From assembly GCA_963422565.1 (NCBI GenBank), contig OY730228.1:2666001-2730000 (forward strand): a stretch of DNA of 64,000 nt, in the 5' to 3' direction. Shown here piece after piece: positions 26,154 to 35,892 of this stretch; positions within the stretch are counted from its first letter, which is position 1; the number at the start of each line of letters is the position of its first letter. A model generated the notes under the pieces. That model was not told where the DNA came from. It saw only the letters and a program-made list of their open reading frames with translations, and made no database searches. Origin of the DNA: G963422565 sp963422565 (GTDB lineage Bacteria > Pseudomonadota > Alphaproteobacteria > MPNO01). Made by a program: the position numbers and the translations under genes.

Positions 26154-27449
26154 TCACCCGCCGCGGCGGTCGACGAACCGGTTCTGCTTGACCTGGCCGG
26201 AGAATTCCCGTTCGAGAGTGCCGGCGGGGATGACGGCGATTTCGGGGGTGAGCTCGAACCGCGTCTTGACCGCGCCGGCGAGCGCCGCCGCGATGCCGGG
26301 CGCGCTTCCGGCCGCGAGCTCGATCGAGATGACCAGCGAGTCGAGGGCCGCGGTCTCGACGGCCTCGATCTTGAAATCGGAGATCCCGTCCCGGCGGTAC
26401 ATGAAGTCCTCGATATCCGCCTGGTTTATGTTGATCCCGCGCACCTTGAAGAACCCGGCCGTGCGCGCGGCATGGCGGATCATCGGAAAGACCGCGAACG
26501 GCCCCTCGGTCGCGCCCCGCTCGATGCGGGTGACGTAGTCGCCCGACTCCCAGCGCAGGAAGGGCGTGACCGTGTTGTTCCAGAGCGGGGTGAAGACCAG
26601 CAGCCCGGTCTCGCCTTCGGCCACGGGCTCATGGGTTCCGTCGTCGACGACCTCGATGTCGAAGAGATCCGTCCAGAGATGCATGCCGTCATGGCATTCG
26701 GACTCGCTTGCCATGGCGCTGCCCTCGGTGCAGCCGAACTGGTCGAACAGCCGTGCCCCCCAGATACGCTCGAGCCGCGCCCGTTTCCCGGGCGAGACCG
26801 GCTCGGCCGCGGTGATCAGCCTGGCGACCGAGCCCGCGGCGAGGTCGCGCCCCGCCCGCTCGGCGGACTGGCCGAGCTGAAGCAGGTAGCTCGCCATCCC
26901 CGCCATCGCGGTCGGTCGGAGCGTCCGGATCAACTCGAGCTGCAGCTCGGACGGCGTGTTGCTCCCGGCGCCGCAGGCGACGACACCGATCCCGAGATCG
27001 CCGGCGGCGCGGACATAGAGCATCCCGACGGGATGGATGCCGAGCGGGAACGAGACATGCAGCAGGTCTCCCGGTCCGAGCCCGGCGGCGCGCAGGTTGC
27101 GACGGAACCCCTCCATCCCGTAGCGCATGTCCTCGGCCGAGCGCGGATAGAAGAGGGGCTTCCCCGTCGATCCGCCCGAACGCCAGAACTCGACCGTCGC
27201 TGTGCGCGGCCCGATGCAGAAATCCTCGTGAAAGGTCGCCGGATCGAGGGCGCGGAGCTCGTCCTTGGTCGTCACCGGGATCTTCGACCATTCCTCCGGG
27301 CGGTCGAGCCGATCGAGATCGATATGGTCGAGTCGGCCCTTGTAGAACGCGGACCGTCGCGCCCGCTCGACGGCGACGCGGCGGCGGCCGGCGGTGATCC
27401 GGGCGATGTCCTCGCGGGAACGCGGGAACGGCAAGGCGGAGGCCGGCAT
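26154..27449 (-). CDS. PaaK-like AMP-dependent CoA ligase
   Basis: 431 residues, the size of phenylacetate-CoA ligase. 'FWRSGGSTGKPLFYPRSAED' is the P-loop-like nucleotide site, 'FDQFGCTEGSAMASE' the motif preceding adenylate binding, and 'RWESGDYVTRI' the hinge aspartate region. 'FFKVRGININQADIEDFMY' fits the PaaK C-terminal domain ('RG.N..P..IE'). It activates an aryl or acyl acid to its CoA thioester in the cytosol. It lies between a second CoA ligase and an amidohydrolase, suggesting that an amide is cleaved and the acid is then activated. The acid is not identifiable. Confidence 0.88.
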   Translation of the reverse strand: MPASALPFPRSREDIARITAGRRRVAVERARRSAFYKGRLDHIDLDRLDRPEEWSKIPVTTKDELRALDPATFHEDFCIGPRTATVEFWRSGGSTGKPLFYPRSAEDMRYGMEGFRRNLRAAGLGPGDLLHVSFPLGIHPVGMLYVRAAGDLGIGVVACGAGSNTPSELQLELIRTLRPTAMAGMASYLLQLGQSAERAGRDLAAGSVARLITAAEPVSPGKRARLERIWGARLFDQFGCTEGSAMASESECHDGMHLWTDLFDIEVVDDGTHEPVAEGETGLLVFTPLWNNTVTPFLRWESGDYVTRIERGATEGPFAVFPMIRHAARTAGFFKVRGININQADIEDFMYRRDGISDFKIEAVETAALDSLVISIELAAGSAPGIAAALAGAVKTRFELTPEIAVIPAGTLEREFSGQVKQNRFVDRRGG

Positions 27450-27467
27450 GGGACGCGGTCCTCCTCG

Positions 27468-29120
27468 TCAGAGCGGCCCGAGAGCCCGCGCCCGCTCGCG
27501 CAGGAGAAATTTCTGGATCTTGCCGGTCGACGTCTTGGGCAGTCCGCCGAAGACGACGGTCTTCGGCGCCTTGAAATGCGCCATATTGTCTCGGCAGAAC
27601 GCGATCAGGGCAGCCTCGTCCGCCTCGGCGCCTTCCTTCAGGGTCACGAAGGCGCAGGGGGTCTCGCCCCATTTGTCGTCGGGGCGCGCGGTGACCGCCG
27701 CCTCGAGCACCGCCGGGTGGCGGTAGAGCACGGTCTCGATCTCGATGCTGGAGATGTTCTCTCCGCCGGAGATGATGATGTCCTTGGAGCGGTCCTTGAG
27801 CTCGATATATCCGTCGGGATGCCAGACCCCGAGATCGCCGGAGTGGAACCACCCGCCGGCGAAGGCCTCCTTCGTCGCCTCGGGGTTCTTCAGATACCCC
27901 TTCATGACGATGTTGCCCCGGTGGAGGACCTCTCCGAGGGTCTCGCCGTCGCGCGGCACCGGCGCCAGCGTCTTCGGGTCGGCGACGATCACGGCGTCCT
28001 GCACCGGGTAGGACACGCCCTGGCGCGCCTTGAGCGCCGCGCGGGCTTCGGCCGGCAGATCGTCCCAGTCGCTCTGCCAGGCGCAGACCACATCGGGCCC
28101 GTAGGTCTCGGTGAGTCCGTAGACATGGGTGATGCGGAACCCCGCCGCCTCCATCGCCGCGATCACCGTCGCCGGCGGCGGCGCGCCGGCGGTCATGACC
28201 GCGACCGGGCGGGGTAGCGCCCGCTTCTCCTCCGGACGCGCGTTGGCGAGCAGGTTGAGCACCGTCGGAGCGCCGCAGAAATGAGTGACGCCGTGATCCG
28301 CGATCGCTCGGTAGACGGCTCCCGGCTCGACCCTGCGCAAGCAAATATGGGTGCCGGCGAGGGCGGTGACGGTCCAGGGGAAGCACCAGCCGTTGCAGTG
28401 GAACATCGGCAGGGTCCAGAGATAGACGGGGTGCGGCGGGATCGCCTGGGCGACGAGGTTGCCGAGGGCGTTCAGATAGGCGCCGCGGTGATGGTAGACC
28501 ACGCCCTTGGGGTTGCCGGTGGTGCCGGACGTGTAGTTGAGGGAGATCGCGTCCCACTCGTCATCGGGCGGGCGCCGCGGGCGGTCGGGGTCGCCGGCCT
28601 CGAGGAACGACTCGTAGTCGGTCTCGCCGATCGGCCGGCCGGCCTCGGCCGCGGGGTCGTCGATATCGATCACGCGCGGATCCGCGCGCGCCGTTTCGAG
28701 GGCGCGCGCGGCCACCTCCGAGAGCTCGCGGTCGACGATCAGCATCTTCGCTTCGCCATGGTCGAGGATGTAGGCGATGCTGTCGGCATCCAGGCGGGTA
28801 TTGATCGTGTTGAGCACCGCGCCCGCCATCGGCACGCCGAAATGCGCCTCGAGGATCGCGGGCACGTTGGGCGCCAGCACGGCGACCGTATCCCCCTTCC
28901 CGATGCCGCAGCTCCGGATCGCGTCAGCGAGCCTCCGGCAGCGCCGGTCGGTCTCGCGCCAGGTCCTTCGGACCGCGCCGTGTATGACGGCCGTGCGGTC
29001 GGGGTGGACGGAGGCCGTCCGTGCCAGAAAGCCGAGCGGAGTCAGCGCGGCGTGGTTGGCGGCGGTCTTGTCGAGACCGACCGAATAGGCGTGACCGCCG
29101 CCGCGACCCGATCCGACCAT
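27468..29120 (-). CDS. Acyl-CoA synthetase (AMP-forming), DmdB/medium-chain-like
   Basis: 550 residues. 'LNYTSGTTGNPKGVVYHHRG' is the AMP-binding signature, and 'THVYGLTETYGP' the adenine-pocket motif. 'WFHSGDLGVWHPDGYIELKDRSKD' is the hinge, and 'GKIQKFLLRERARAL' holds the catalytic C-terminal Lys. 'GENISSIEIETVLYRHP' is also standard. The closest type by feel is the group with methylmercaptopropionate-CoA ligase (DmdB) and AlkK-like enzymes. The start is ATG 29120 (AAGGGA two bases and GGGAG eleven bases upstream); longer frames run into the ThDP gene. The PaaK-like gene follows after 18 bases. Confidence 0.9.
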   Translation of the reverse strand: MVGSGRGGGHAYSVGLDKTAANHAALTPLGFLARTASVHPDRTAVIHGAVRRTWRETDRRCRRLADAIRSCGIGKGDTVAVLAPNVPAILEAHFGVPMAGAVLNTINTRLDADSIAYILDHGEAKMLIVDRELSEVAARALETARADPRVIDIDDPAAEAGRPIGETDYESFLEAGDPDRPRRPPDDEWDAISLNYTSGTTGNPKGVVYHHRGAYLNALGNLVAQAIPPHPVYLWTLPMFHCNGWCFPWTVTALAGTHICLRRVEPGAVYRAIADHGVTHFCGAPTVLNLLANARPEEKRALPRPVAVMTAGAPPPATVIAAMEAAGFRITHVYGLTETYGPDVVCAWQSDWDDLPAEARAALKARQGVSYPVQDAVIVADPKTLAPVPRDGETLGEVLHRGNIVMKGYLKNPEATKEAFAGGWFHSGDLGVWHPDGYIELKDRSKDIIISGGENISSIEIETVLYRHPAVLEAAVTARPDDKWGETPCAFVTLKEGAEADEAALIAFCRDNMAHFKAPKTVVFGGLPKTSTGKIQKFLLRERARALGPL

Positions 29121-29178
29121 TGTCCCTTCGTCTCCCGTCGATCCCGCCCGAAAGGGTAGGACGGCGCGGCCGCCGCCG

Positions 29179-30879
29179 CTAATCCGCGGCCGCGACGTCG
29201 AGGATCGCCGTCCGGCCGTCCCGGACCGCGGCCAGCGCGCCCTCCAGCGCCGCCGGCAGGGCCGCGGGGTTCGTGACCCGCGCACCGTAGCCTTCGAAGG
29301 GGCGGACCAGCTCGGAATAGTCGAGCGCGGTGATCGTCCTGCCGTAGAACAGATCGTGCGCCGCCGCCACCCCGTCGGGATAGAAGTTCCGGTGCTCGCG
29401 GGCCATCGCCGTATAGCCGCCGTTGTTGACGATGACGATGAGGATCGGCAGCCCCTCGTGGCGGGAGAGCGCGAGGCTCTGAGTGATCGGGTTGTACATG
29501 AAGGAGCCGTCGCCGAGAACCGAGACGACGACGCGTTCGGGGGCGGCGAGCTTCAGCCCGAGCGCCACGCCGAGACCCTGGCCGAGACCGCCGGCGACCC
29601 GGAAATAGCTCTGCGGCCCCTTGTATGGGCGGTGGCGCATGAGGCGCTGGCGGTGGGTGATGGTCTCGTCGGCATAGATCGCATCCGCCGGCATCGTCGC
29701 GCCCAGCGCCTCGAACAGGGCGACGGGATCGATCCGCCGCTTGCCGCGCGCGGCGGCGCGTTCGGCCGCGCAGGCCGCCGCGTGCGCCGCATGGGCGCGC
29801 GCCCATTCCGCTCTTCGCTCGGCGATGCGCGCGGCGTCGGGCGCCGCCGCGGCGACCGCCTCGACCAGGAGCTCCAGCGTCGCCGTGCAGTCTCCCTCGA
29901 GATAGTCGTCGGCGTGCAGGTCCTGATAGACCATCTCGCCGTGCTGCGGAGTCTCGTCGATCGCGACGATCCGCGCGCGGGCCGGGCGGCGGCCCGGCGG
30001 GTCCCAGGGCGCGCGGGCGCGGAGCAGCAGGATCAGATCGGCCCGGTCCAGGAAGTCGGGCTGGCCGACCCCCTGATAGAGGTCGTGATCGCCGGGGAAA
30101 TTGGCGTAGTCGGCCCAGCTCCCCTCGACCACCGGGACGGCAAGGAGTTCGGCTAGGGCGACCAGCGCCCGGTAGCCCTCGGGCTCGCGTCCGGAGGCCT
30201 CGGTCAGGACGACCGGCGTCTCGGCCGTCACCAACGCCTCGGCGACGCGCGCGATATCGGCATCCGACGGCCGGAGGCGCGGCACCGCCGGCGCATCCCG
30301 CATGCCGGCCGGCGGCGTCCATTGCCGAAGCTGCGTCTCGATCGGGACGGTCATGAACACGGGTCCGGTCGGCGCGCGCTGGGCGAGCTCGCCGGCGCGG
30401 ACGAGCTGGGCGAACAGGGTCGCCGGGCTCGACACCTGGGCGGACCATTTCACGAGCGGTTCGGCCAGCCGATGCGGCCCGCCGACGGCGCTCAGGCTCG
30501 CCAGCCATTGCGGGCCCGGCCGCATGTTCTCCTCGGCGCCGTAGGTGATCGACTCACCGGCGACGACGAGCATCGGCACGCCGAGCCGCTTCGCCGCGTC
30601 GATCCCCATCGCGCCCTGGAGCAGCCCGACCCCGGTATGCAGCATCACGCCCTGCATCCGACCGGTGACGGCGCTGTAGCCGATGGCGAGATCGACCGCC
30701 AGCGTCTCATGTGCGCAGCTCAAATAGCGCGGGCCGGGCGTATTGGCGACGCTCTGGCGCGCGAAGGCCTCCCACACCGCGCCCCACTCCGAGCCGGGCG
30801 AGGCCATCACATGGTCGCAGCCGAGGCATCGGAAGGCTTGAATCACCGCCTCGCCGCCGTCCAGCATGTTGTTCTTCAT
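29179..30879 (-). CDS. Thiamine-diphosphate-dependent enzyme, acetolactate synthase-like
   Basis: 566 residues from ATG 30879, which has GGGAG six bases upstream. The N-terminal pyrimidine domain includes 'YLSCAHETLAVDLAIGYS' with the activating Glu. The C-terminal ThDP motif begins 'GDGSFMYNPITQSLALSR' and ends 'VIVNNGGY' (about 453-480), the GDG-x(24-27)-NN pattern. Family reactions are 2-oxoacid decarboxylation, carboligation or oxalyl/benzoylformate-type decarboxylation. The central FAD-binding features of true acetolactate synthase are not obvious. It may feed the downstream CoA ligases. It sits 79 bases after selB on the same strand. Confidence 0.88.
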   Translation of the reverse strand: MKNNMLDGGEAVIQAFRCLGCDHVMASPGSEWGAVWEAFARQSVANTPGPRYLSCAHETLAVDLAIGYSAVTGRMQGVMLHTGVGLLQGAMGIDAAKRLGVPMLVVAGESITYGAEENMRPGPQWLASLSAVGGPHRLAEPLVKWSAQVSSPATLFAQLVRAGELAQRAPTGPVFMTVPIETQLRQWTPPAGMRDAPAVPRLRPSDADIARVAEALVTAETPVVLTEASGREPEGYRALVALAELLAVPVVEGSWADYANFPGDHDLYQGVGQPDFLDRADLILLLRARAPWDPPGRRPARARIVAIDETPQHGEMVYQDLHADDYLEGDCTATLELLVEAVAAAAPDAARIAERRAEWARAHAAHAAACAAERAAARGKRRIDPVALFEALGATMPADAIYADETITHRQRLMRHRPYKGPQSYFRVAGGLGQGLGVALGLKLAAPERVVVSVLGDGSFMYNPITQSLALSRHEGLPILIVIVNNGGYTAMAREHRNFYPDGVAAAHDLFYGRTITALDYSELVRPFEGYGARVTNPAALPAALEGALAAVRDGRTAILDVAAAD

Positions 30880-30958
30880 CGCCCGCTCCCGCAGTCCCAG
30901 GGCATCTGCCGCCATTGAACCGCCCGGCGACCGGTTTGTCGATGGCGCGGCGTGCCCG

Positions 30959-32881
30959 TCACCCGCCGCCGAAGACCTCGCCGGACGGGCGCAGGATTCG
31001 CCGCGCGTCGCCCGCCCGCCTCGTAAAGCGCAGCTTGTCGAAATATTCGAGCAGCTCGATCGTCAGATTCCGGCCGATTCCCGTGCGGTTGCGGAAATCC
31101 GTCGGGCGCAGCACGCCGCCTGCCGCCGCTGCCGTTTCCTCCGCCGCCTCGGCGAGGCGGCGGAGCGCCTGGGGCCGGTAGAAGCGGTTCCGGGTCGCGC
31201 CGACCACCAGCCCGAGGCGCGCCGCGCGGGCGAGAAACCTCTCCGCCCGACGCGGCTCGACGCCGGCGGATTCGGCGAGTTCGCGCACCAGGGGCGGACG
31301 CAGCCCCGCGCGATCCAGCAGCGGGGCGAGGCGCGCCCACAGCTTCTCGTCCTCGGGGGTCATGCGGGGACGGTGGTCGGGCAGACGCAGCCGGGCGCCT
31401 TCGCGCACCAGGACGCCCTCCGCCTCCAGCCGGGGCAGGGCGAGCGCGAGCGCCCCGACCGGCAGGCGCGGCTCGACCATGCCCCGGATGTTCGCTTCGG
31501 TCGGGCCCACCGCGTCGGGGTTGCCGGCGTGCCAGTCGGCGAGCAGGCGGCGGAACGACTCCGCGAGCCCCGCCCAGGACGCACCCGACAGGCCGAACCG
31601 CCGGGGCCCGGCGCCGATGGCGACCATCGCCGCTGCCGAGAAGATCCGTTCGGCGGCGGCAGGATCCAGGTTGCGCGCCCGCGCGAAGCCGTGGAGCGGG
31701 ACCACCCCCGGCGACGCGTCGACCGCCGCCCGGAGCGCGGCCGCGTGATCGGCGCGCCGCATGGCCCGCAGATAGTCGAGCCGGGCCGGGCGCGCCCGGA
31801 ACCGCGCCGCGCCGGGGACGTCGAGCACTCTCCCGCCGCCGATCGTCCGCCGCGCCGACTGGTCGCGCAGCACGAAACGGTCCCCGTTGAGCGCGCCAAT
31901 CGGCCGGTCGAGAACGAGCTGGGCGAGGCCGGACTCGCCCGGCGCCAGAGCCCGCCGGTCGAGCAGCGCGAGGCGGCCGGTGACGTCGGCGGCGGCGAGA
32001 TGGACATGGACCGGCGTCCAGTGCGCGGCCGGGCGCTCCTCGGCGGTGAGCAGACGGACCTCGCAATCGACGCGCGTGACCGGGAGATGCGCCGCTTCGG
32101 CCAACACCCAGTCGCCGCGCCCCACCCCGTCCTTGCCCACCGACCCGCCGACGATGTTGAGCGCGCAGCGGTCGCCGGCGGCGCCGCGATCGGCCTTGCG
32201 GTCCTGGACATGGATTCCGCGCACGCGGACCGGCGCGCCGCCCGGCGACAGGAGAAGGCGGTCGCCGACGGCGACGGCGCCCGAGAAAGCGGTGCCGGTC
32301 ACCACCAGCCCGGCCCCGGCGACAGTGAAGGCGCGGTCGACGGCGAGGCGGAAATACCCCTCGGCCGCGCGCGCGCGCATCCGCCGCGCGACCGCAGTCA
32401 GATGGTCCCGCAGCGCGTCGATCCCCGCCCCGGTCGTCGAGGAGACCGGGAAGAGCGCGACGCCGTCGAGCCCGCCGCCGGCGACCGCCCGGTGGATGTC
32501 CGCGGTGACCTCGGCGACCCGATCGGGCGCGACCCGGTCGATCTTGGTGACCGCCACCGCCCCCGCCCGGACGCCCAGCAGATCGAGGATCGCCAGATGC
32601 TCAGCGGTCTGCGGCATCACCCCGTCATCGGCGGCGACGATCAGCAGCGCGTAATCGATGGCGGCGACGCCGCACAGCATGTTGCGGATGAACCGCTCGT
32701 GGCCCGGCACGTCGACGAAGCCGAGGACGCCGCCATCGGCGAGGGGCAGATAGGCGAAGCCGAGATCGATCGTGAGCTTGCGCCGTTTCTCCTCGGGGAG
32801 TCGATCAGTGTCGACGCCCGTCAGCGCCTTGACCAGCAGCGTCTTGCCGTGATCGACATGACCGGCGGTCGCGACGATCAC
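30959..32881 (-). CDS. selB: Selenocysteine-specific elongation factor SelB
   Basis: 640 residues. G1 'GHVDHGKT' (7-14), G3 'DVPGHERFIRNML' and G4 'VTKIDR' define the EF-Tu-like GTPase. The block 'LPEEKRRKLTIDLGFAYLPL' is diagnostic of SelB. EF-Tu-like domains II/III follow, then an extended C-terminal region (about 375-640) that should fold as four winged helices and bind the SECIS hairpin. SelB carries Sec-tRNA to UGA codons. ATG 32881 overlaps the selA stop as ATGA. Two plausible client genes, each with TGA plus hairpin, lie at 46062-46685 and 54174-54404. Confidence 0.96.
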   Translation of the reverse strand: MIVATAGHVDHGKTLLVKALTGVDTDRLPEEKRRKLTIDLGFAYLPLADGGVLGFVDVPGHERFIRNMLCGVAAIDYALLIVAADDGVMPQTAEHLAILDLLGVRAGAVAVTKIDRVAPDRVAEVTADIHRAVAGGGLDGVALFPVSSTTGAGIDALRDHLTAVARRMRARAAEGYFRLAVDRAFTVAGAGLVVTGTAFSGAVAVGDRLLLSPGGAPVRVRGIHVQDRKADRGAAGDRCALNIVGGSVGKDGVGRGDWVLAEAAHLPVTRVDCEVRLLTAEERPAAHWTPVHVHLAAADVTGRLALLDRRALAPGESGLAQLVLDRPIGALNGDRFVLRDQSARRTIGGGRVLDVPGAARFRARPARLDYLRAMRRADHAAALRAAVDASPGVVPLHGFARARNLDPAAAERIFSAAAMVAIGAGPRRFGLSGASWAGLAESFRRLLADWHAGNPDAVGPTEANIRGMVEPRLPVGALALALPRLEAEGVLVREGARLRLPDHRPRMTPEDEKLWARLAPLLDRAGLRPPLVRELAESAGVEPRRAERFLARAARLGLVVGATRNRFYRPQALRRLAEAAEETAAAAGGVLRPTDFRNRTGIGRNLTIELLEYFDKLRFTRRAGDARRILRPSGEVFGGG

Positions 32882-34293
32882 GGGGCGAGTCCGCCGAGCT
32901 GGGCGGCGAAGCCGGCCTCGTCCTCCAGGCAGCGCAGATCGAGGACCAGCGAGCCGGCGCGGATGCGGCCCAACACCGGCACCGGGAGCGCCCGGAAGGC
33001 GTCCGCCAGACGCGCGAGCGCGCGGCCCGTGCCCTTCCCGCCCTCGGTCGCGGGCGTGATCGCGAGCCCCCGGCTGGGAAGGCTGTCGACCGGCAGGGCG
33101 CCGCTCCCGATCTGGCTCCGGCAGGCCACCGCCGCGACCTCGGCGGCGCCGGAGAGCGCCGCCGCCACGGCCGGGCGAAGCCGATCGGCGAGCGCGGCGA
33201 TCTCCCGCTCGCCGCGGGCGAGCTGGCGGAGGGCGGGCAGCCGGGCTGCCAGCCGATCGGGATCGAGATAGAGCGCGAGGGTCGCCGCGAGGGCGGCGAC
33301 CGCCATCTTGTCGACGCGGAGCGCACGCTTGAGCGGGTTGCGCTTGAGCCCGGCGACCGCCGCGCGCCGGCCGACCACGATCCCCGCCTGCGGCCCGCCG
33401 AGGAGCTTGTCGCCGCTGAAGGTGACAAGGTCCGCGCCGGCGGCCAGCGCCTCGCGGGCCGTTCGTTCATGCGGCAGCCCGAAGGCCTCGAGATCGACGA
33501 CGGAGCCGCTTCCGAGATCGACCGCAAACGGCACGCCGCGCGCGGCGCAGAGCCGGCCGAGATCGGCCTCGGGAACCTCGGCGGTGAACCCGGTGATGGC
33601 GTAGTTGCTCGCATGCACCTTCATTACCAGCCCCGTATCGGGCCCGATCGCCGCGTCGTAATCCTCCAGACGGGTGCGGTTGGTCGTGCCGACCTCGCGC
33701 AACCGACAGCCCGCGCTCCGCATGACGTCGGGCATGCGAAACGAGCCGCCGATCTCGACCAGCTCGCCGCGCGAGACCGGGACCTCCCGGTCGAGGGCCA
33801 ACGAGTTGAGCACCAGCAGGACCGCAGCGGCGTTGTTGTTGACGACCGTCGCCGCCTCGGCGCCGGTCAGCCGGCGGAGCAGTGGCTCGAGATGGCCGTC
33901 CCGGTCGCCGCGCCGCCCCCGGTCCAGATCGTATTCGAGATTGGTCGGCCGGCGGGCGGCCGCTTCGGCCGCTTCGGCCGCCGCCGCTGCGAGCGGCGCC
34001 CGCCCGAGATTGGTATGGAGCACCGTCCCGGTGAGATTGAAGACCGGGCGAAGAGGCGGCGCGAGGACGGCCGCGGCATGGGCCTCCACCCGCGCCGCGA
34101 TGTCGCCGATATCGACCGGGGCCGGGGCGCGGCCCCGCGACAGCTCCCGCCGGCGCTCGTCGAGCACGGCGCGGGCGCTGTCGCGGACCAGGATCCGGCC
34201 GAACCGCCCGCCGGCCGCCCGCAGAGTCGGTGTATCGAGCAGCCGGTCGACCGACGGCAGCGATGCGTAGGGGTTCACCTTGCCGGGCGGCAT
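32878..34293 (-). CDS. selA: L-seryl-tRNA(Sec) selenium transferase SelA
   Basis: 471 residues, the normal bacterial SelA length. 'NPYASLPSVDRLLDTP' is the conserved N-terminal tRNA(Sec)-binding start. The PLP fold-type I domain has 'NLTGTVLHTNLGRAPL', 'VNNNAAAVLLVLN', and the Schiff-base Lys in 'TFSGDKLLGGPQAGIV' (about residue 294). 'RVDKMAVAALAATL' is also SelA-specific. It converts Ser-tRNA(Sec) to Sec-tRNA(Sec) with selenophosphate, as a decamer. Translationally coupled to selB. Neither selD nor tRNA-Sec (selC) is in the window, so they must be elsewhere for the pathway to work. Confidence 0.96.
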   Translation of the reverse strand: MPPGKVNPYASLPSVDRLLDTPTLRAAGGRFGRILVRDSARAVLDERRRELSRGRAPAPVDIGDIAARVEAHAAAVLAPPLRPVFNLTGTVLHTNLGRAPLAAAAAEAAEAAARRPTNLEYDLDRGRRGDRDGHLEPLLRRLTGAEAATVVNNNAAAVLLVLNSLALDREVPVSRGELVEIGGSFRMPDVMRSAGCRLREVGTTNRTRLEDYDAAIGPDTGLVMKVHASNYAITGFTAEVPEADLGRLCAARGVPFAVDLGSGSVVDLEAFGLPHERTAREALAAGADLVTFSGDKLLGGPQAGIVVGRRAAVAGLKRNPLKRALRVDKMAVAALAATLALYLDPDRLAARLPALRQLARGEREIAALADRLRPAVAAALSGAAEVAAVACRSQIGSGALPVDSLPSRGLAITPATEGGKGTGRALARLADAFRALPVPVLGRIRAGSLVLDLRCLEDEAGFAAQLGGLAP

Positions 34294-34303
34294 CGGATCC
34301 GGA

Positions 34304-35830
34304 TCACGCCAGCCGCGCCAGGCGTTCGATCCCCAGGTCGTCCCGGCCGTGGATCTTGGTGATCATCCTGTGAAACGGTTCGCGGTGGGCGGCGATGAAG
34401 GGCTCGCTCTCGCGCTGCCTCCGCGCATGGCCGCGCGCGATCTCCTCGGCCTCCGCGAGAACGGCTTCCTCGTCGAGCGTCAGCAGCCGGCCGTCGCGCA
34501 GACATTGAACCCCGTCGACCCAGACATGCTCGGCGCCGCCGCCCTGCTCGTAATAGAGCAGATGGTTCCACGGATCGCCCATCGGCCGGTGCCAATGGCT
34601 GCGCATATCGATTACCGCGATGTCGGCGCGGGCGTCGGGGGCGAGGATGCCGATCCGGCCCGGCTCGCCCATCGCGCGGGCGCCGCCGGTCATCGCGTGG
34701 CGGAGCATGCCGCGGGCGTCGATCCATCTGTCCGGATCGGGCTCGGTGATGCGCGACAGCCAGGTCGCGGCACGGACCGTCTCGAGCAGGCCGGACGGGC
34801 CGCAATTCGCGCCGTCGGAACCGAAAGCCACGGGAATGCCTTCGCGGACGAGCCGCAGCGTCGGACAGATGCCGCTGCCCAGCATCATGTTGGACGGCGC
34901 CGGGTGGACGACCGTGACCCCCGCCTTGCGCGCTGCCAGGATGTCGATTCCGTAGCTCCAGACGAAATGGGCGAACGAGCTCTTGTCGTCGATCAGCCCC
35001 ATTCCCGCGAGCATCTCGACGAAGCCGCCGGGCCGCATGACCGCCTGCGTCTTGGTCTCCAGCATATGGGTGTGGAGGCCGAGCCCGGTGCGCGCCTTCG
35101 CCTCCGCCGTCCGCTCGAGCAGTCTCCGGCTGCAGCGCTGCGGCCCGTCGACGCCGTAGAGCAGCCCGATCCGGCCCGAGGCGGTGTCCAACGCGGTGGC
35201 GGCGTGCTCGACGATGTCGAGATAGGCGTCGATCGACGGCGGCTCGAAGGATGCGTAGTGGTCGTGCAGCGCGTCGGGCAGCGTCGCCGGATTGATCGGC
35301 ACGGTCTCCGGATAGGGAAGATCGGCGATCATCGGCGCGATCCGCGCCCGGAGACCGGCGCCGCGATAGGCGGCGGCGACCGCTTCCAGCCCCGCCGCCG
35401 ACAGGGCCGGACGCTCCGAATAATGGTCGATCACCGACGTCGTTCCGGTCTTGAGCATCGTGATGCAGTCGACCTCGGCGCTGATCCTGATCTCGCGGGG
35501 CGTCCGGCCGCTGCCGCCGGCGATCGCCCCGATCATGTAGACATCGAGCGGGACCGCATCCACCGTCCCCTTGAGCAGCGCGGAATAGGAGTGGGTGTGC
35601 GCGTTGATCAGGCCGGGCAGCACCAGCCGGCCGGCGGCGTCGACGACGGTGACGCGGGCGCCCGCCGGTGGATCGAACCCGCCCCGGTCGCCGACCCGGC
35701 GGATCTCGCCGCCCGAGAACCAGAGCTCGCCGTTCTCGATCAGGCGATCCTCGGCGTCGAAGCAGAGCAGAGTCCCGCCGCGAATGACCGTCCAGTCCTC
35801 CTGCTTGTCGGCGGGCCGTTCTTCGGGCAT
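34304..35830 (-). CDS. Amidohydrolase, deaminase/chlorohydrolase type
   Basis: 508 residues. 'LPGLINAHTHSYSALLKGT' carries the HxH motif of the TrzN/AtzB/guanine-deaminase branch. 'GLHTHMLETKTQ' has the third His and a catalytic Glu, 'VTVVHPAPSNMMLGSGI' the fourth His region, and 'IPVAFGSDGANCGP' the metal Asp. 'GRIGILAPDARADIAVIDMRS' is the C-terminal return. Expected reaction: hydrolytic deamination or dechlorination of an N-heterocycle. AAGGAG lies ten bases before ATG 35830. The selA gene follows after only 10 bases, so this gene may be cotranscribed with selAB, although no functional link is evident. Confidence 0.9.
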   Translation of the reverse strand: MPEERPADKQEDWTVIRGGTLLCFDAEDRLIENGELWFSGGEIRRVGDRGGFDPPAGARVTVVDAAGRLVLPGLINAHTHSYSALLKGTVDAVPLDVYMIGAIAGGSGRTPREIRISAEVDCITMLKTGTTSVIDHYSERPALSAAGLEAVAAAYRGAGLRARIAPMIADLPYPETVPINPATLPDALHDHYASFEPPSIDAYLDIVEHAATALDTASGRIGLLYGVDGPQRCSRRLLERTAEAKARTGLGLHTHMLETKTQAVMRPGGFVEMLAGMGLIDDKSSFAHFVWSYGIDILAARKAGVTVVHPAPSNMMLGSGICPTLRLVREGIPVAFGSDGANCGPSGLLETVRAATWLSRITEPDPDRWIDARGMLRHAMTGGARAMGEPGRIGILAPDARADIAVIDMRSHWHRPMGDPWNHLLYYEQGGGAEHVWVDGVQCLRDGRLLTLDEEAVLAEAEEIARGHARRQRESEPFIAAHREPFHRMITKIHGRDDLGIERLARLA

Positions 35831-35892
35831 CTCTTGATCCGCTCCTTCGGGACGTTCGGACTATAGCAAGGGCGAGGCGGGAGGGAGAGACC

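Noticed and set aside
30880..35892. tRNA-Sec (selC) next to selAB
   Set aside because: The gaps around selA and selB are too short (10-79 bases) and no long-variable-arm tRNA is visible there.
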